From Georgenia sp. (GTDB lineage Bacteria > Actinomycetota > Actinomycetes > Actinomycetales > Actinomycetaceae): 7,191 nt of DNA. Under the pieces are notes generated by a model. The model ran no database searches and was not told where the DNA came from. It was given only the letters and a program-made list of their open reading frames with translations. A program made the position numbers and the translations under genes. Shown here in pieces: positions 1-5,347 of the stretch. The stretch lies in contig DAHVRG010000040.1 of the NCBI GenBank assembly GCA_027322565.1, positions 1 through 7,191 on the forward strand. Reading direction: 5' to 3'. The first letter of the stretch is position 1; each line of letters opens with the position of its first letter.

Positions 1-33
1 TTGCACCCTGGCTACACACCTACAACACTGAAC

Positions 34-77
34 GCCGCCACAGCGCACTCGGCGGCCTCCCGCCCCTCAGCCGAGTG
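34..77. repeat. Overlapping inverted repeats in the upstream non-coding region
   Basis: Two perfect inverted repeats share bases. GCCGCC at 34-39 pairs with GGCGGC at 51-56, leaving an 11-nt loop. CACTCGGC at 46-53 pairs with GCCGAGTG at 70-77, leaving a 16-nt loop. They cannot form together. They could be a terminator for a gene left of the window or a regulatory site, but no T-run follows either, and GC-rich DNA makes such pairings fairly likely by chance. Bases 1-195 otherwise show no convincing gene on either strand. The most coding-like stretch is a minus-strand run at 103-177 with G/C third positions but no upstream start codon. Confidence 0.35.
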
Positions 78-109
78 TCACCAACCTGATGGCCGAGTAC
101 ACCTAGGTG
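70..109. repeat. Direct repeat GCCGAGT plus 10-bp palindrome
   Basis: GCCGAGT occurs at 70-76 and again at 92-98, 22 bp apart (about two helical turns), and each copy is followed by an ACACC- or TCACC-like tail. The second copy runs into the perfect palindrome CACCTAGGTG at 100-109. A regulator binding one face of the helix could use such an arrangement, but no partner gene is identifiable. Function is unknown. Confidence 0.3.
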
Positions 110-195
110 CGCGGCCGGTGCACCGACCCGGCGAGGTGGACCGGCTCGGCGTGCTCGGCGAAGAGCGCCCGGGCAGGTCACCGGCCCCCAGGGGC

Positions 196-218
196 TTGTT
201 CTAGTTGCACTAGAGCAA
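196..218. promoter_or_regulatory. Palindromic operator, probably for the adjacent GntR regulator
   Basis: TTGTTCTAGT at 196-205 and ACTAGAGCAA at 209-218 are inverted repeats with 9 of 10 positions paired around a 3-bp TGC centre. The single mismatch is 199/215. The inner CTAGT/ACTAG arms are perfect. The palindrome fills the -35 and spacer region of the predicted promoter, so a bound dimer would block RNA polymerase. Short GntR proteins usually autoregulate from such sites next to their own gene, so the downstream regulator is the natural ligand. Confidence 0.65.
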
Positions 219-224
219 TACCCT
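196..224 (+). promoter_or_regulatory. Promoter of the GntR-DUF1648 operon, probably giving leaderless mRNA
   Basis: TTGTTC at 196-201 (-35-like) and TACCCT at 219-224 (matching the actinobacterial -10 pattern TANNNT) are 17 bp apart. Transcription starting about 7 bases after the -10 would begin at the GTG at 231, so the transcript would have no 5' leader. This agrees with the absence of a Shine-Dalgarno sequence before that GTG. The element is inferred from motif match and spacing only. Confidence 0.55.
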
Positions 225-230
225 TGACGT

Positions 231-587
231 GTGCTCATCCGTGTCGACCCGTCCTCCTCCCAGCCGCTGTACGCGCAGCTCGCCGACCAGGTGCGGGCGG
301 CCGTGCTGCGCGGTGAGCTGGTCAGCGGCGAGCGCCTGCCCGCCGCCCGTGACCTCGCGGCGTCGCTCGACGTCAACCAGCACACCGTCCTGCACGCCTT
401 CCAGCTCCTGCGCGACGAGGGCCTCCTCGAGCTGCGCCGCGGACGTGGTGCGGTCGTCACCTCACGCGCCGTCGAGCACTACGCCCCCCTCGTCGCGGCC
501 CTCCGCACCGTCCGCGCGGAGGCCGCCAGGACCGGGCTGCCGCTGTCCGCCGTCGCCGCTCTGCTCACCTCCGAGGAACCGTCATGA
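231..587 (+). CDS. Short GntR-family (YtrA-type) transcriptional regulator
   Basis: A 118-residue DNA-binding repressor-type protein. Residues about 11-78 form the GntR winged helix: PLYAQLADQVR opens the first helix, SGERLPAARDLAASLDVN is the helix-turn-helix core, and LRRGRGAVV is the wing. Only about 40 residues follow, predicted as helices. This is typical of the YtrA subfamily, which uses a short tail for dimerisation and lacks the FadR or UTRA effector domain. The GTG start at 231 is chosen because MLIRVDP followed by PLYAQ is the usual subfamily beginning. No ribosome binding site precedes it, which fits leaderless translation. The gene overlaps the next by four bases (ATGA), so the two are co-transcribed and probably translationally coupled. 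The palindrome at 196-218 is its likely target. The inducing signal cannot be read from sequence. The family call is firm. Confidence 0.93.
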   Translation: MLIRVDPSSSQPLYAQLADQVRAAVLRGELVSGERLPAARDLAASLDVNQHTVLHAFQLLRDEGLLELRRGRGAVVTSRAVEHYAPLVAALRTVRAEAARTGLPLSAVAALLTSEEPS

Positions 588-1627
588 CCGCTCGCCCACC
601 CCTACCCCACCGCCGGCGCGCCTGGACGCTCGGCGTCCTCGTCCCCGTCCTCGTCACCGCGGCCGCATGGGTCGCCGTCGCGGTGCTGCTGCCGCGCGTC
701 CCGCGCCCGGCAGCCCTCCACTGGGGGCCGGCCGGCGTCGACCGCAGCGGCTCCGTCGCCGAGCTGCTCGGACCGATCGCGGTCATCAGCTCCATCTCGC
801 CCGTCGTCATGGCCGTCATCGCCGTGCGGACCGGTCGGCAGGCAATGACGCGGCGCCTCGCCCTGGGGCTCGCCGTCGGGCTGGCGACGATGTTCGCCGG
901 CCTCGTGCTCGCGCCCATCGTCGCCCAGGTCGACGCGCCCTCCGCGGAACACGCGGGCTCCCCCGGCGCGGCGACGCTCGCCGCCATGGCGACGGCGGTC
1001 CTCCTCGGGGCGGCCGCCGCGGCGCTGGCAGGGGCGGACCGGGCCGCCCCGGCGAGGTCCCCGGTCCCCGCCGACGCCACCACCACCGAGCTGCGCGAGG
1101 GGCAGCGGGCGGCGTGGGTCAGGCGCGCCTCGGTCGGCCCCGTGGGCCGGACCGTCAGCCTGGTCGGCGCCGGGCTGCTCGCCGCGCTCGCCGTGGTCAT
1201 GGGGGCAGCCTCCGGAAGCTGGTGGCTCACGCCGGTGATCCTCGTCCCGGTGCCCGTCATGCTCCTCCTGCTCTCCTGGCACGTGCGGGTGGACCGCACC
1301 GGGCTCACCGTCCGGGCCGGGATCGGACGGCCCCGCCAACACATACCGGCCGCGGAGGTCGTCCGCGCGGACGTCGTCACGGTCGACCCGTTCGGGGAGT
1401 TCGGCGGTTGGGGGCTGCGCGTCTCCGCCGCCCTCGACGGGACGGTCGGCGTCGTGCTGCGCCGGGGGGAGGCGATCGCCGTGGAGCGCACCGGCGGACG
1501 GCGTCTCGTCGTCACCGTCGACGACGCCGCCGGCGGTGCAGCACTCCTCAACACCTATGCGCAGCGGGCACGACCCGCCCGCCCCGCCCTCGACGGGAGC
1601 ACCGGAACCGGGCCTCACCTCGATTGA
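584..1627 (+). CDS. DUF1648-type six-helix membrane protein
   Basis: A 347-residue integral membrane protein of unknown function. Hydrophobic segments lie at about residues 14-36, 60-81, 92-114, 129-150, 188-208 and 213-232. Between the first two is HWGPAGVDRSGS (46-57), matching the HWG...G..DR.GS signature of DUF1648, a domain also found in the Bacillus immunity and signalling protein SdpI. Residues about 234-325 are a soluble C-terminal domain rich in short strands, containing DPFGEFGGWGLR (268-279), a pattern common in actinobacterial relatives. The ATG at 584 is preceded by GAGGAA at 573-578 and overlaps the stop of the GntR gene, so the regulator almost certainly controls it. Pairing of a short GntR gene with a DUF1648 gene is recurrent. 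A role in envelope sensing or transport is only a guess. The stop codon lies inside the -35 of the next promoter. Confidence 0.88.
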   Translation: MTARPPLPHRRRAWTLGVLVPVLVTAAAWVAVAVLLPRVPRPAALHWGPAGVDRSGSVAELLGPIAVISSISPVVMAVIAVRTGRQAMTRRLALGLAVGLATMFAGLVLAPIVAQVDAPSAEHAGSPGAATLAAMATAVLLGAAAAALAGADRAAPARSPVPADATTTELREGQRAAWVRRASVGPVGRTVSLVGAGLLAALAVVMGAASGSWWLTPVILVPVPVMLLLLSWHVRVDRTGLTVRAGIGRPRQHIPAAEVVRADVVTVDPFGEFGGWGLRVSAALDGTVGVVLRRGEAIAVERTGGRRLVVTVDDAAGGAALLNTYAQRARPARPALDGSTGTGPHLD

Positions 1628-1652
1628 TCGCCGACGACCGCTGGTTTAGGGT
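1624..1652 (+). promoter_or_regulatory. Promoter of the cysK-cysE unit
   Basis: TTGATC at 1624-1629 and TAGGGT at 1647-1652 are separated by 17 bp and fit the -35 and TANNNT -10 of housekeeping sigma factors. Transcription would start near 1658-1660, giving a leader of roughly 210 nt before cysK. The -35 overlaps the stop codon of the DUF1648 gene, so the cysteine unit has its own promoter despite being packed against the previous operon. Confidence 0.55.
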
Positions 1653-1712
1653 TCAAAGGACTAACCGGGTCCACCGCGCCCGGCAGCAGCCGTGAGAGGA
1701 GATGCCGCAGCC

Positions 1713-1766
1713 GTGTCCGTGCTCGTCGTCCCAGGCTCCTCCACCTGCTGCTGCTCCTGTCTGTAG
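1713..1766 (+). CDS. Cysteine-rich leader peptide (putative cysteine attenuator ORF)
   Basis: A small ORF upstream of cysK with predicted peptide MSVLVVPGSSTCCCSCL (17 residues). The codons at 1746, 1749, 1752 and 1758 are Cys, so four of the last six residues are cysteine, whereas CysK downstream has none in 311 residues. The GTG at 1713 is preferred because GAGAGGAGA at 1694-1702 provides a Shine-Dalgarno about 11 bases upstream, slightly long. An in-frame GTG at 1692 would give 24 residues but has no evident ribosome site or leaderless promoter. The TAG stop at 1764 is the first arm of a hairpin. Ribosomes slowed at Cys codons when Cys-tRNA is scarce would change folding of the downstream RNA. 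Cysteine-responsive poly-Cys small ORFs are known in mycobacteria. Function here is inferred from position and composition. Confidence 0.7.
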   Translation: MSVLVVPGSSTCCCSCL

Positions 1767-1832
1767 AGCGCCCGGCTCTAGCGTGCGGCATCGCCGTATG
1801 CCAGGCGCTCCTCCGCCACCAACGTCGGTGGC
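1764..1832 (+). promoter_or_regulatory. Structured leader with alternative hairpins before cysK
   Basis: Several perfect pairings follow the leader ORF. Hairpin A is TAGAGC (1764-1769) with GCTCTA (1775-1780). Hairpin B is GGCAT (1787-1791) with ATGCC (1798-1802), extendable by AGCG (1780-1783) with CGCT (1806-1809). Hairpin C is GCCACC (1815-1820) with GGTGGC (1827-1832). A competing pairing joins GAGCGCC (1766-1772) to GGCGCTC (1804-1810). It excludes A and the outer part of B. Such mutually exclusive folds next to a stalling ORF are the hallmark of attenuation. No U-run follows C, so control may act on translation initiation or Rho access rather than by intrinsic termination. No energy calculation was run. 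Confidence 0.5.
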
Positions 1833-1852
1833 CCCTGCCCCCAGACCCTCAC

Positions 1853-1863
1853 TTCCGAAGGAA
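1853..1863 (+). promoter_or_regulatory. cysK ribosome binding site within a small inverted repeat
   Basis: GAAGGA at 1857-1862 is the Shine-Dalgarno, six bases before the ATG at 1869. It sits in TTCC (1853-1856), GAA, GGAA (1860-1863), a 4-bp stem with a 3-nt loop that could partly hide it. The stem is weak alone but could matter together with the upstream structures. Confidence 0.5.
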
Positions 1864-1868
1864 CACCC

Positions 1869-2804
1869 ATGGCACGTATCTACGATGACGTCACCGCCCT
1901 CATCGGCCGCACCCCGCTCGTCCGCCTCAACCGCCTCACCGAGGGCCTCAAGGCCACCGTGCTGGCCAAGCTCGAGTTCTACAACCCCGCCAACTCCGTC
2001 AAGGACCGGATGGGCGTCTCGATCGTCGACGCCGCCGAGAAGGCCGGCGCACTGCCTCCGGGCGGCACCATCGTCGAGGGCACGTCGGGCAACACCGGCA
2101 TCGCCCTGGCGATGGTCGGCGCCGCCCGCGGCTACAACGTCGTCCTCACGATGCCGGAGACGATGAGCAAGGAGCGGCGCGCGCTGCTGCGCGCGTTCGG
2201 CGCCGAGCTCGTCCTCACCCCCGGCTCCGAGGGGATGAAGGGCGCGGTCGCCAAGGCCGAGGAGATCGCGGCCGAGCGCAAGGGTGCGGTGCTCGCCCGG
2301 CAGTTCGCCAACGAGGCGAACCCGGCGATCCACCGCCGGACCACCGCCGAGGAGGTCTGGAGCGACACCGACGGCGAGGTCGACTACTTCGTCGCGGGCA
2401 TCGGCACCGGCGGCACCATCACCGGTGTCGGCCAGGTGCTCAAGGAGCGCAAGCCCGACGTCAAGGTCGTCGCCGTCGAGCCGGAGGAGTCGCCGATCCT
2501 CAACGGCGGCCAGCCCGGACCGCACAAGATCCAGGGCATCGGCGCGAACTTCGTCCCGGAGATCCTCGACACCGAGGTCTACGACGAGGTCATCGACATC
2601 AACTTCGACCAGTCCATCGAGACGGCGCGCCGGCTCGCCACCGAGGAGGGCATCTTTGCGGGCATCTCCTCCGGTGCGGCCGTCACCGCGGCGCTCCAGA
2701 TCGCCGCACGTCCGGAGGCCGAGGGCAAGACGATCGTCGTCATCGTCCCGGACTTCGGCGAGCGCTACCTCTCCACCCCGCTGTACGCCCACCTCACGGA
2801 CTGA
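1869..2804 (+). CDS. cysK: Cysteine synthase A (O-acetylserine sulfhydrylase)
   Basis: A cytosolic PLP enzyme that joins O-acetyl-L-serine and sulfide into L-cysteine and acetate, the last step of cysteine synthesis. At 311 residues it has the normal CysK length. Seen in order: the N-terminal IGRTPLVRL motif (12-20), the PLP lysine K45 in NSVKDR, the substrate loop TSGNTG (72-77), the phosphate-binding GTGGT (179-183), [13 protein letters not shown] (213-225), and SSGAA (267-271), where S268 fits the serine that contacts the cofactor ring. All key residues are intact. The ATG start has a good Shine-Dalgarno (GAAGGA) and gives the standard N-terminus. The protein contains no cysteine. cysE follows after one base, and the Cys-rich leader upstream suggests cysteine-responsive control. 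CysM or cystathionine beta-synthase are less likely given the length and the close match to CysK motifs. Confidence 0.97.
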   Translation: MARIYDDVTALIGRTPLVRLNRLTEGLKATVLAKLEFYNPANSVKDRMGVSIVDAAEKAGALPPGGTIVEGTSGNTGIALAMVGAARGYNVVLTMPETMSKERRALLRAFGAELVLTPGSEGMKGAVAKAEEIAAERKGAVLARQFANEANPAIHRRTTAEEVWSDTDGEVDYFVAGIGTGGTITGVGQVLKERKPDVKVVAVEPEESPILNGGQPGPHKIQGIGANFVPEILDTEVYDEVIDINFDQSIETARRLATEEGIFAGISSGAAVTAALQIAARPEAEGKTIVVIVPDFGERYLSTPLYAHLTD

Positions 2805-2805
2805 C

Positions 2806-3387
2806 GTGCACGACTCCCGGGTCCGCTTCTGGGTCCTCCTGCGGGAGGATCTCGAGGCTGCGCGTCGCGGTGACCCCGCGGCGCGCAGCCTCATCGAGGT
2901 GGCGCTGGGTTACCCCGGCGTCCACGCCCTGTGGGCGCATCGGCTGTGCCACCGGATGTGGCACGCAAGCCCGCTCCTCAAGCTCCCTGCCCGGCTGCTG
3001 TCCCAGCTCGTGCGGGCGCTCACCGGCATCGAGATCCACCCGGCGGCCGTGCTCGGCCGACGGCTGTTCATCGACCACGGGATGGGCGTGGTCATCGGCG
3101 AGACCGCCCGCGTCGGGGACGACGTCGTCATGTTCCACGGCACGACGCTCGGGGGCCGCACGATGAGCAAGGGGAAGCGGCACCCGACCGTCGGAGACCG
3201 GGTGGTCATCGGCGCCGGCGCCAAGGTCCTCGGGCCCATCTCCATCGGTGACGACGCCCAGGTCGGCGCGAACGCCGTCGTCGTCAAGGACGTGCCCGCC
3301 GGGGCCGTCTCGGTCGGCGTGCCCGGCAAGATCCGGGAGCGCCCCGAGCAGATCGACCCCTACGAGGATCCCGCGCTGTTCATCTGA
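2806..3387 (+). CDS. cysE: Serine O-acetyltransferase
   Basis: Catalyses acetyl transfer from acetyl-CoA to L-serine, giving the O-acetylserine used by CysK. The protein has 193 residues, the short actinobacterial/Bacillus form that lacks much of the helical N-terminal domain of E. coli CysE. Residues 1-70 are helical, then [11 protein letters not shown] (74-84) opens the left-handed beta-helix of hexapeptide repeats. D90 and H91 in IDHGMG match the catalytic Asp-His region, followed by VIGETA (96-101), HGTTLGG (111-117) and the C-terminal coil [14 protein letters not shown] (162-175). The GTG at 2806 is one base after the cysK stop, with only a weak GGA as ribosome site, so coupled translation is likely. 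The chain ends in ...PALFI. A C-terminal isoleucine is what inserts into the CysK active site in known cysteine synthase complexes. Its 3' end overlaps the convergent AraC gene by 28 bp. Confidence 0.95.
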   Translation: MHDSRVRFWVLLREDLEAARRGDPAARSLIEVALGYPGVHALWAHRLCHRMWHASPLLKLPARLLSQLVRALTGIEIHPAAVLGRRLFIDHGMGVVIGETARVGDDVVMFHGTTLGGRTMSKGKRHPTVGDRVVIGAGAKVLGPISIGDDAQVGANAVVVKDVPAGAVSVGVPGKIRERPEQIDPYEDPALFI

Positions 3388-4334
3388 CCGGCCGCCTCCC
3401 GACGCACCGCGCCGGGAGTGCGCCCGACCGTGCGCGTGAACGCGCGGCTGAAGGCGGCCTCGGACCGGTAGCCGAGCTCCTCCGCGAGTGCCGCCACCGT
3501 CGTCCGGTCCTCGGCGAGCCGGGTCGCGGCGAGCTGCATCCGCCAGCGGGTGACGTAGCCCATCGGGGTCTCCCCGACGAGGCCGGTGAACCGGTCCGCG
3601 AACGACGAGCGCGACATGGCGGCGATGCGCGCGAGCCGCTCGAGGGTCCACGGACGACCCGGATCGGCGTGGACGGCCTCCAGCGCCCGTCCGATCCGCT
3701 CGTCGTCGAGGGCACGCAGCCAGCCCCCGCGCGCGCCGGGATCGTGCTCCAGCCAGCCGCGGATCGCCTGGACGACGAGGATGTCGGCCAGCCGCGTCGC
3801 GACGGCCTCACCTCCCGGCCGGGGGCGGGAGAGCTCCTCGGCCATGATCCGCAGCGTGTCGTCCACGCGTGACGTACCGTCACCGACACCGATGCGCAGC
3901 ACCGGCGGGAGGGCGCGGAGGAGCTCGCGGGCCGCCGGCTCGTCGAAGCCGACGACGCCGCACACCAGCTGAGTCCGCTGCCCGCCGCCGCCGTGGTGCA
4001 GCACCGAGTAGTGCTCGGTGAGATAGTCCTGGGGGAGCCGGTCGACCCGTCGGGACGGCGGTGCGTCGGGCCCGCTGAGCAGGTCGTGCCCGCGCCCGTG
4101 CGGCACGAGGGCGAGCTCTCCCGTGCGCAGCTCGTGGTGCTCCCCCTCGACCTGGACCCGGCACGCCCCGCTGACGAGGACGTGGAAGCTCACGGCCTCC
4201 GGGATCGCCGGCATCTCCAGCGCCCACGGCGCGGAGAGCTCGGCACGGCAGTAGAAGGTGCCCCGCATGCGCACGGTGTGCAGTGCCTGGGCGAGGCGGT
4301 CCGTCGGGCGCCACGGGCGCGCTGGGTGGTCCAC
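3360..4334 (-). CDS. AraC-family regulator with N-terminal cupin domain
   Basis: A 324-residue transcription factor. Residues about 12-195 resemble the cupin ligand/dimer domain (Cupin_6 type) that starts [20 protein letters not shown], with FHVLVSG (50-56) and the cupin stretch [15 protein letters not shown] (72-86). Residues about 213-312 carry the AraC double helix-turn-helix: [21 protein letters not shown] (229-249) is the first, and [20 protein letters not shown] (280-299) is the second and better conserved, followed by GRTPGAVRR (304-312). The GTG at 4334 is the most upstream plausible start and gives the usual N-terminal helix; ribosome-site support is weak. It is divergent from an NmrA-like/DUF1772 operon with a 137-bp gap containing a 9+9 bp inverted repeat, so control of that operon and of itself is the likely role. 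The ligand is unknown. Confidence 0.92.
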   Translation of the reverse strand: MDHPARPWRPTDRLAQALHTVRMRGTFYCRAELSAPWALEMPAIPEAVSFHVLVSGACRVQVEGEHHELRTGELALVPHGRGHDLLSGPDAPPSRRVDRLPQDYLTEHYSVLHHGGGGQRTQLVCGVVGFDEPAARELLRALPPVLRIGVGDGTSRVDDTLRIMAEELSRPRPGGEAVATRLADILVVQAIRGWLEHDPGARGGWLRALDDERIGRALEAVHADPGRPWTLERLARIAAMSRSSFADRFTGLVGETPMGYVTRWRMQLAATRLAEDRTTVAALAEELGYRSEAAFSRAFTRTVGRTPGAVRREAAGQMNSAGSS

Positions 4335-4356
4335 CCGTCGAGTGTCTCACCGAGTG

Positions 4357-4383
4357 CGTTCGTCCGGCAGCCCTGGACGAACG
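4357..4383. promoter_or_regulatory. Perfect 9-bp inverted repeat, candidate operator in the divergent promoter region
   Basis: CGTTCGTCC at 4357-4365 and GGACGAACG at 4375-4383 are exact reverse complements around a 9-bp spacer, with 18 bp between arm centres. The site is 23 bp upstream of the AraC gene start and 88 bp upstream of the NmrA-like gene start. Its position suggests a site for the AraC protein or another dimer regulator acting on both arms. A second small repeat, CGAGTG at 4339-4344 and 4351-4356, lies beside it. Confidence 0.55.
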
Positions 4384-4408
4384 AGCAGGAACTGCGGTCG
4401 GAAGGGCA

Positions 4409-4437
4409 TGGATCCACCGGAACCGGGACCCTACCGT
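4409..4437 (+). promoter_or_regulatory. Possible promoter of the NmrA-like/DUF1772 operon
   Basis: TACCGT at 4432-4437 fits the TANNNT -10 pattern and lies 17 bp after TGGATC at 4409-4414, a poor -35. Transcription would begin near 4444, leaving about 28 nt before the ATG at 4472 and keeping the AAGGAG site. A weak -35 with an upstream inverted repeat would suit an activator-dependent promoter. Tentative. Confidence 0.3.
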
Positions 4438-4471
4438 CGGACCTTCAGCCACCTCGACCGAAGGAGTCCCC

Positions 4472-5347
4472 ATGTTCGTCGTCGCCGGAGCCACCGGGCG
4501 GGTCGGGTCCGCCACCGCGCACGGTCTGCTCGCCGCCGGCGCGGCCGTCCGCGTGCTCGTCCGACGCCCTGCAGCAGTCCGGCAGTGGGCCGACCGCGGC
4601 GCCGACGCCCGCGTCCTGGACCTGTCCGACAGGGCGGCCCTCACCTCGGCGCTGACCGGGGCGAACGGGGTCTTCCTGCTCCTCCCGTTCAACCTCACGG
4701 TCCCCGGCCCGGAGGCCCATTCCCGCGTGCTCGTCGCAGCGGCCGCGGGTGCCGTGGCCGACGCCGGGGTGCCGCGCGTCGTCGTCCTCTCCTCCGGAGG
4801 TGCCGACCTGAGCACGGGCACCGGCCCCGTCGTCGGGCTGCACCACCTCGAGGAGTCGCTGCGGAAGACCGGGACCACCGTCACGGCACTGCGCTCCGGC
4901 CACTTCCAGGAGAAGGTGGTCGACGTCCTCGACGTGGCCCGTCGCCACGGCGTCTACCCCGTGTTCGCCGCGTCGGCGGACGTTCCCCGGGCGATGGGTG
5001 CCACGCGTGACATCGGGGCGGTGGCGGCCCGCGCGCTGCTGTCCCCTCCCTCGTCGAACGAGGTGGTCGACGTCCTCGGCCCGGACCACACCGAGCGAGA
5101 GGTTGCCGGGGTCCTCGGCACGGCGCTCGGGCGCCGGCTCGAGGTCGTCCCGCTCCCGGAGGACGCCTGGGAGTCCACGCTGCGCGACACCGGCCTCCCG
5201 TCACCCGCCGCTGCCGCCCTGGCCGAGCTCTACCGTGCGGACGAGCGGGGGCTGCTCGCCCCGCGAGGGGACCGCAGCGTCCGGTTGACCACGCCGGTCG
5301 AGCACACCGTCGCCGGGCTCGTGGCAGCCGCGGTGGTGCCGCGGTGA
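4472..5347 (+). CDS. NmrA-like NAD(P)-binding protein (atypical SDR)
   Basis: A 291-residue cytosolic Rossmann-fold protein. GATGRVG (6-12) is the dinucleotide loop, followed by VRVLVRRP (26-33), where the Arg pair after the second strand suggests NADP(H) preference. VLDLSD (48-53), GVFLLLP (66-72), VVVLSSGGA (103-111) and the segment HHLEESLRKTG...LRSGHFQE (124-147) follow the layout of NmrA/azoreductase-like atypical SDRs. The classical YxxxK pair is not evident, so it may be a redox sensor or a reductase of unknown substrate. The ATG at 4472 is chosen over more upstream in-frame starts because AAGGAG lies at 4461-4466 with 5-base spacing and the Rossmann fold begins immediately. Its last four bases (GTGA) overlap the start of the DUF1772 gene. 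It is divergent from the AraC regulator, its probable controller. Confidence 0.88.
   Translation: MFVVAGATGRVGSATAHGLLAAGAAVRVLVRRPAAVRQWADRGADARVLDLSDRAALTSALTGANGVFLLLPFNLTVPGPEAHSRVLVAAAAGAVADAGVPRVVVLSSGGADLSTGTGPVVGLHHLEESLRKTGTTVTALRSGHFQEKVVDVLDVARRHGVYPVFAASADVPRAMGATRDIGAVAARALLSPPSSNEVVDVLGPDHTEREVAGVLGTALGRRLEVVPLPEDAWESTLRDTGLPSPAAAALAELYRADERGLLAPRGDRSVRLTTPVEHTVAGLVAAAVVPR

Noticed and set aside
224..229. TTGACG as a -35 box for the GntR operon
   Set aside because: A -10 at proper spacing would fall inside the GntR coding region, with no TANNNT there and transcription starting after the start codon.
565..1618. Two long minus-strand open frames opposite the DUF1648 gene
   Set aside because: Antisense shadows with biased composition and no recognisable domain, opposite a gene with clear membrane topology.
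1643..1666. GGTTTAG / CTAACC imperfect inverted repeat around the cysK -10
   Set aside because: The arms need a one-base bulge and are only 6 bp. It could be an operator but is not strong enough to annotate.
229..1695. A 488-codon plus-strand open frame across the GntR and DUF1648 genes
   Set aside because: Its product is Arg/Pro/Ser-rich low-complexity sequence typical of an out-of-frame reading of GC-rich genes. The GntR and DUF1648 frames carry family motifs.
1815..1840. Hairpin C as an intrinsic terminator
   Set aside because: The 6-bp GC stem is followed by a C-rich stretch without a T-run, so classical Rho-independent termination is not supported.
1702..2166. A plus-strand frame starting at ATG 1702 that runs into cysK
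   Set aside because: The ribosome site touches the ATG with no spacing and the product is low-complexity and out of frame with cysK. The Cys-ending frame at 1713 is a better use of the same ribosome site.
1653..2894. A 413-codon minus-strand open frame opposite cysK
   Set aside because: cysK on the other strand is certain. The antisense product is an Asp/Gly/Leu/Arg-rich mirror, as commonly seen in GC-rich DNA.
4283..4471. Extension of the NmrA-like protein upstream of the ATG at 4472
   Set aside because: It would overlap the AraC gene and the inverted repeat, whereas 4472 has a good ribosome site and begins right at the Rossmann fold.
3880..4884. A 334-codon minus-strand frame overlapping the AraC start, the gap and the NmrA-like gene
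   Set aside because: It crosses a divergent promoter region and two well-supported genes, and its sequence is compositionally biased without motifs.
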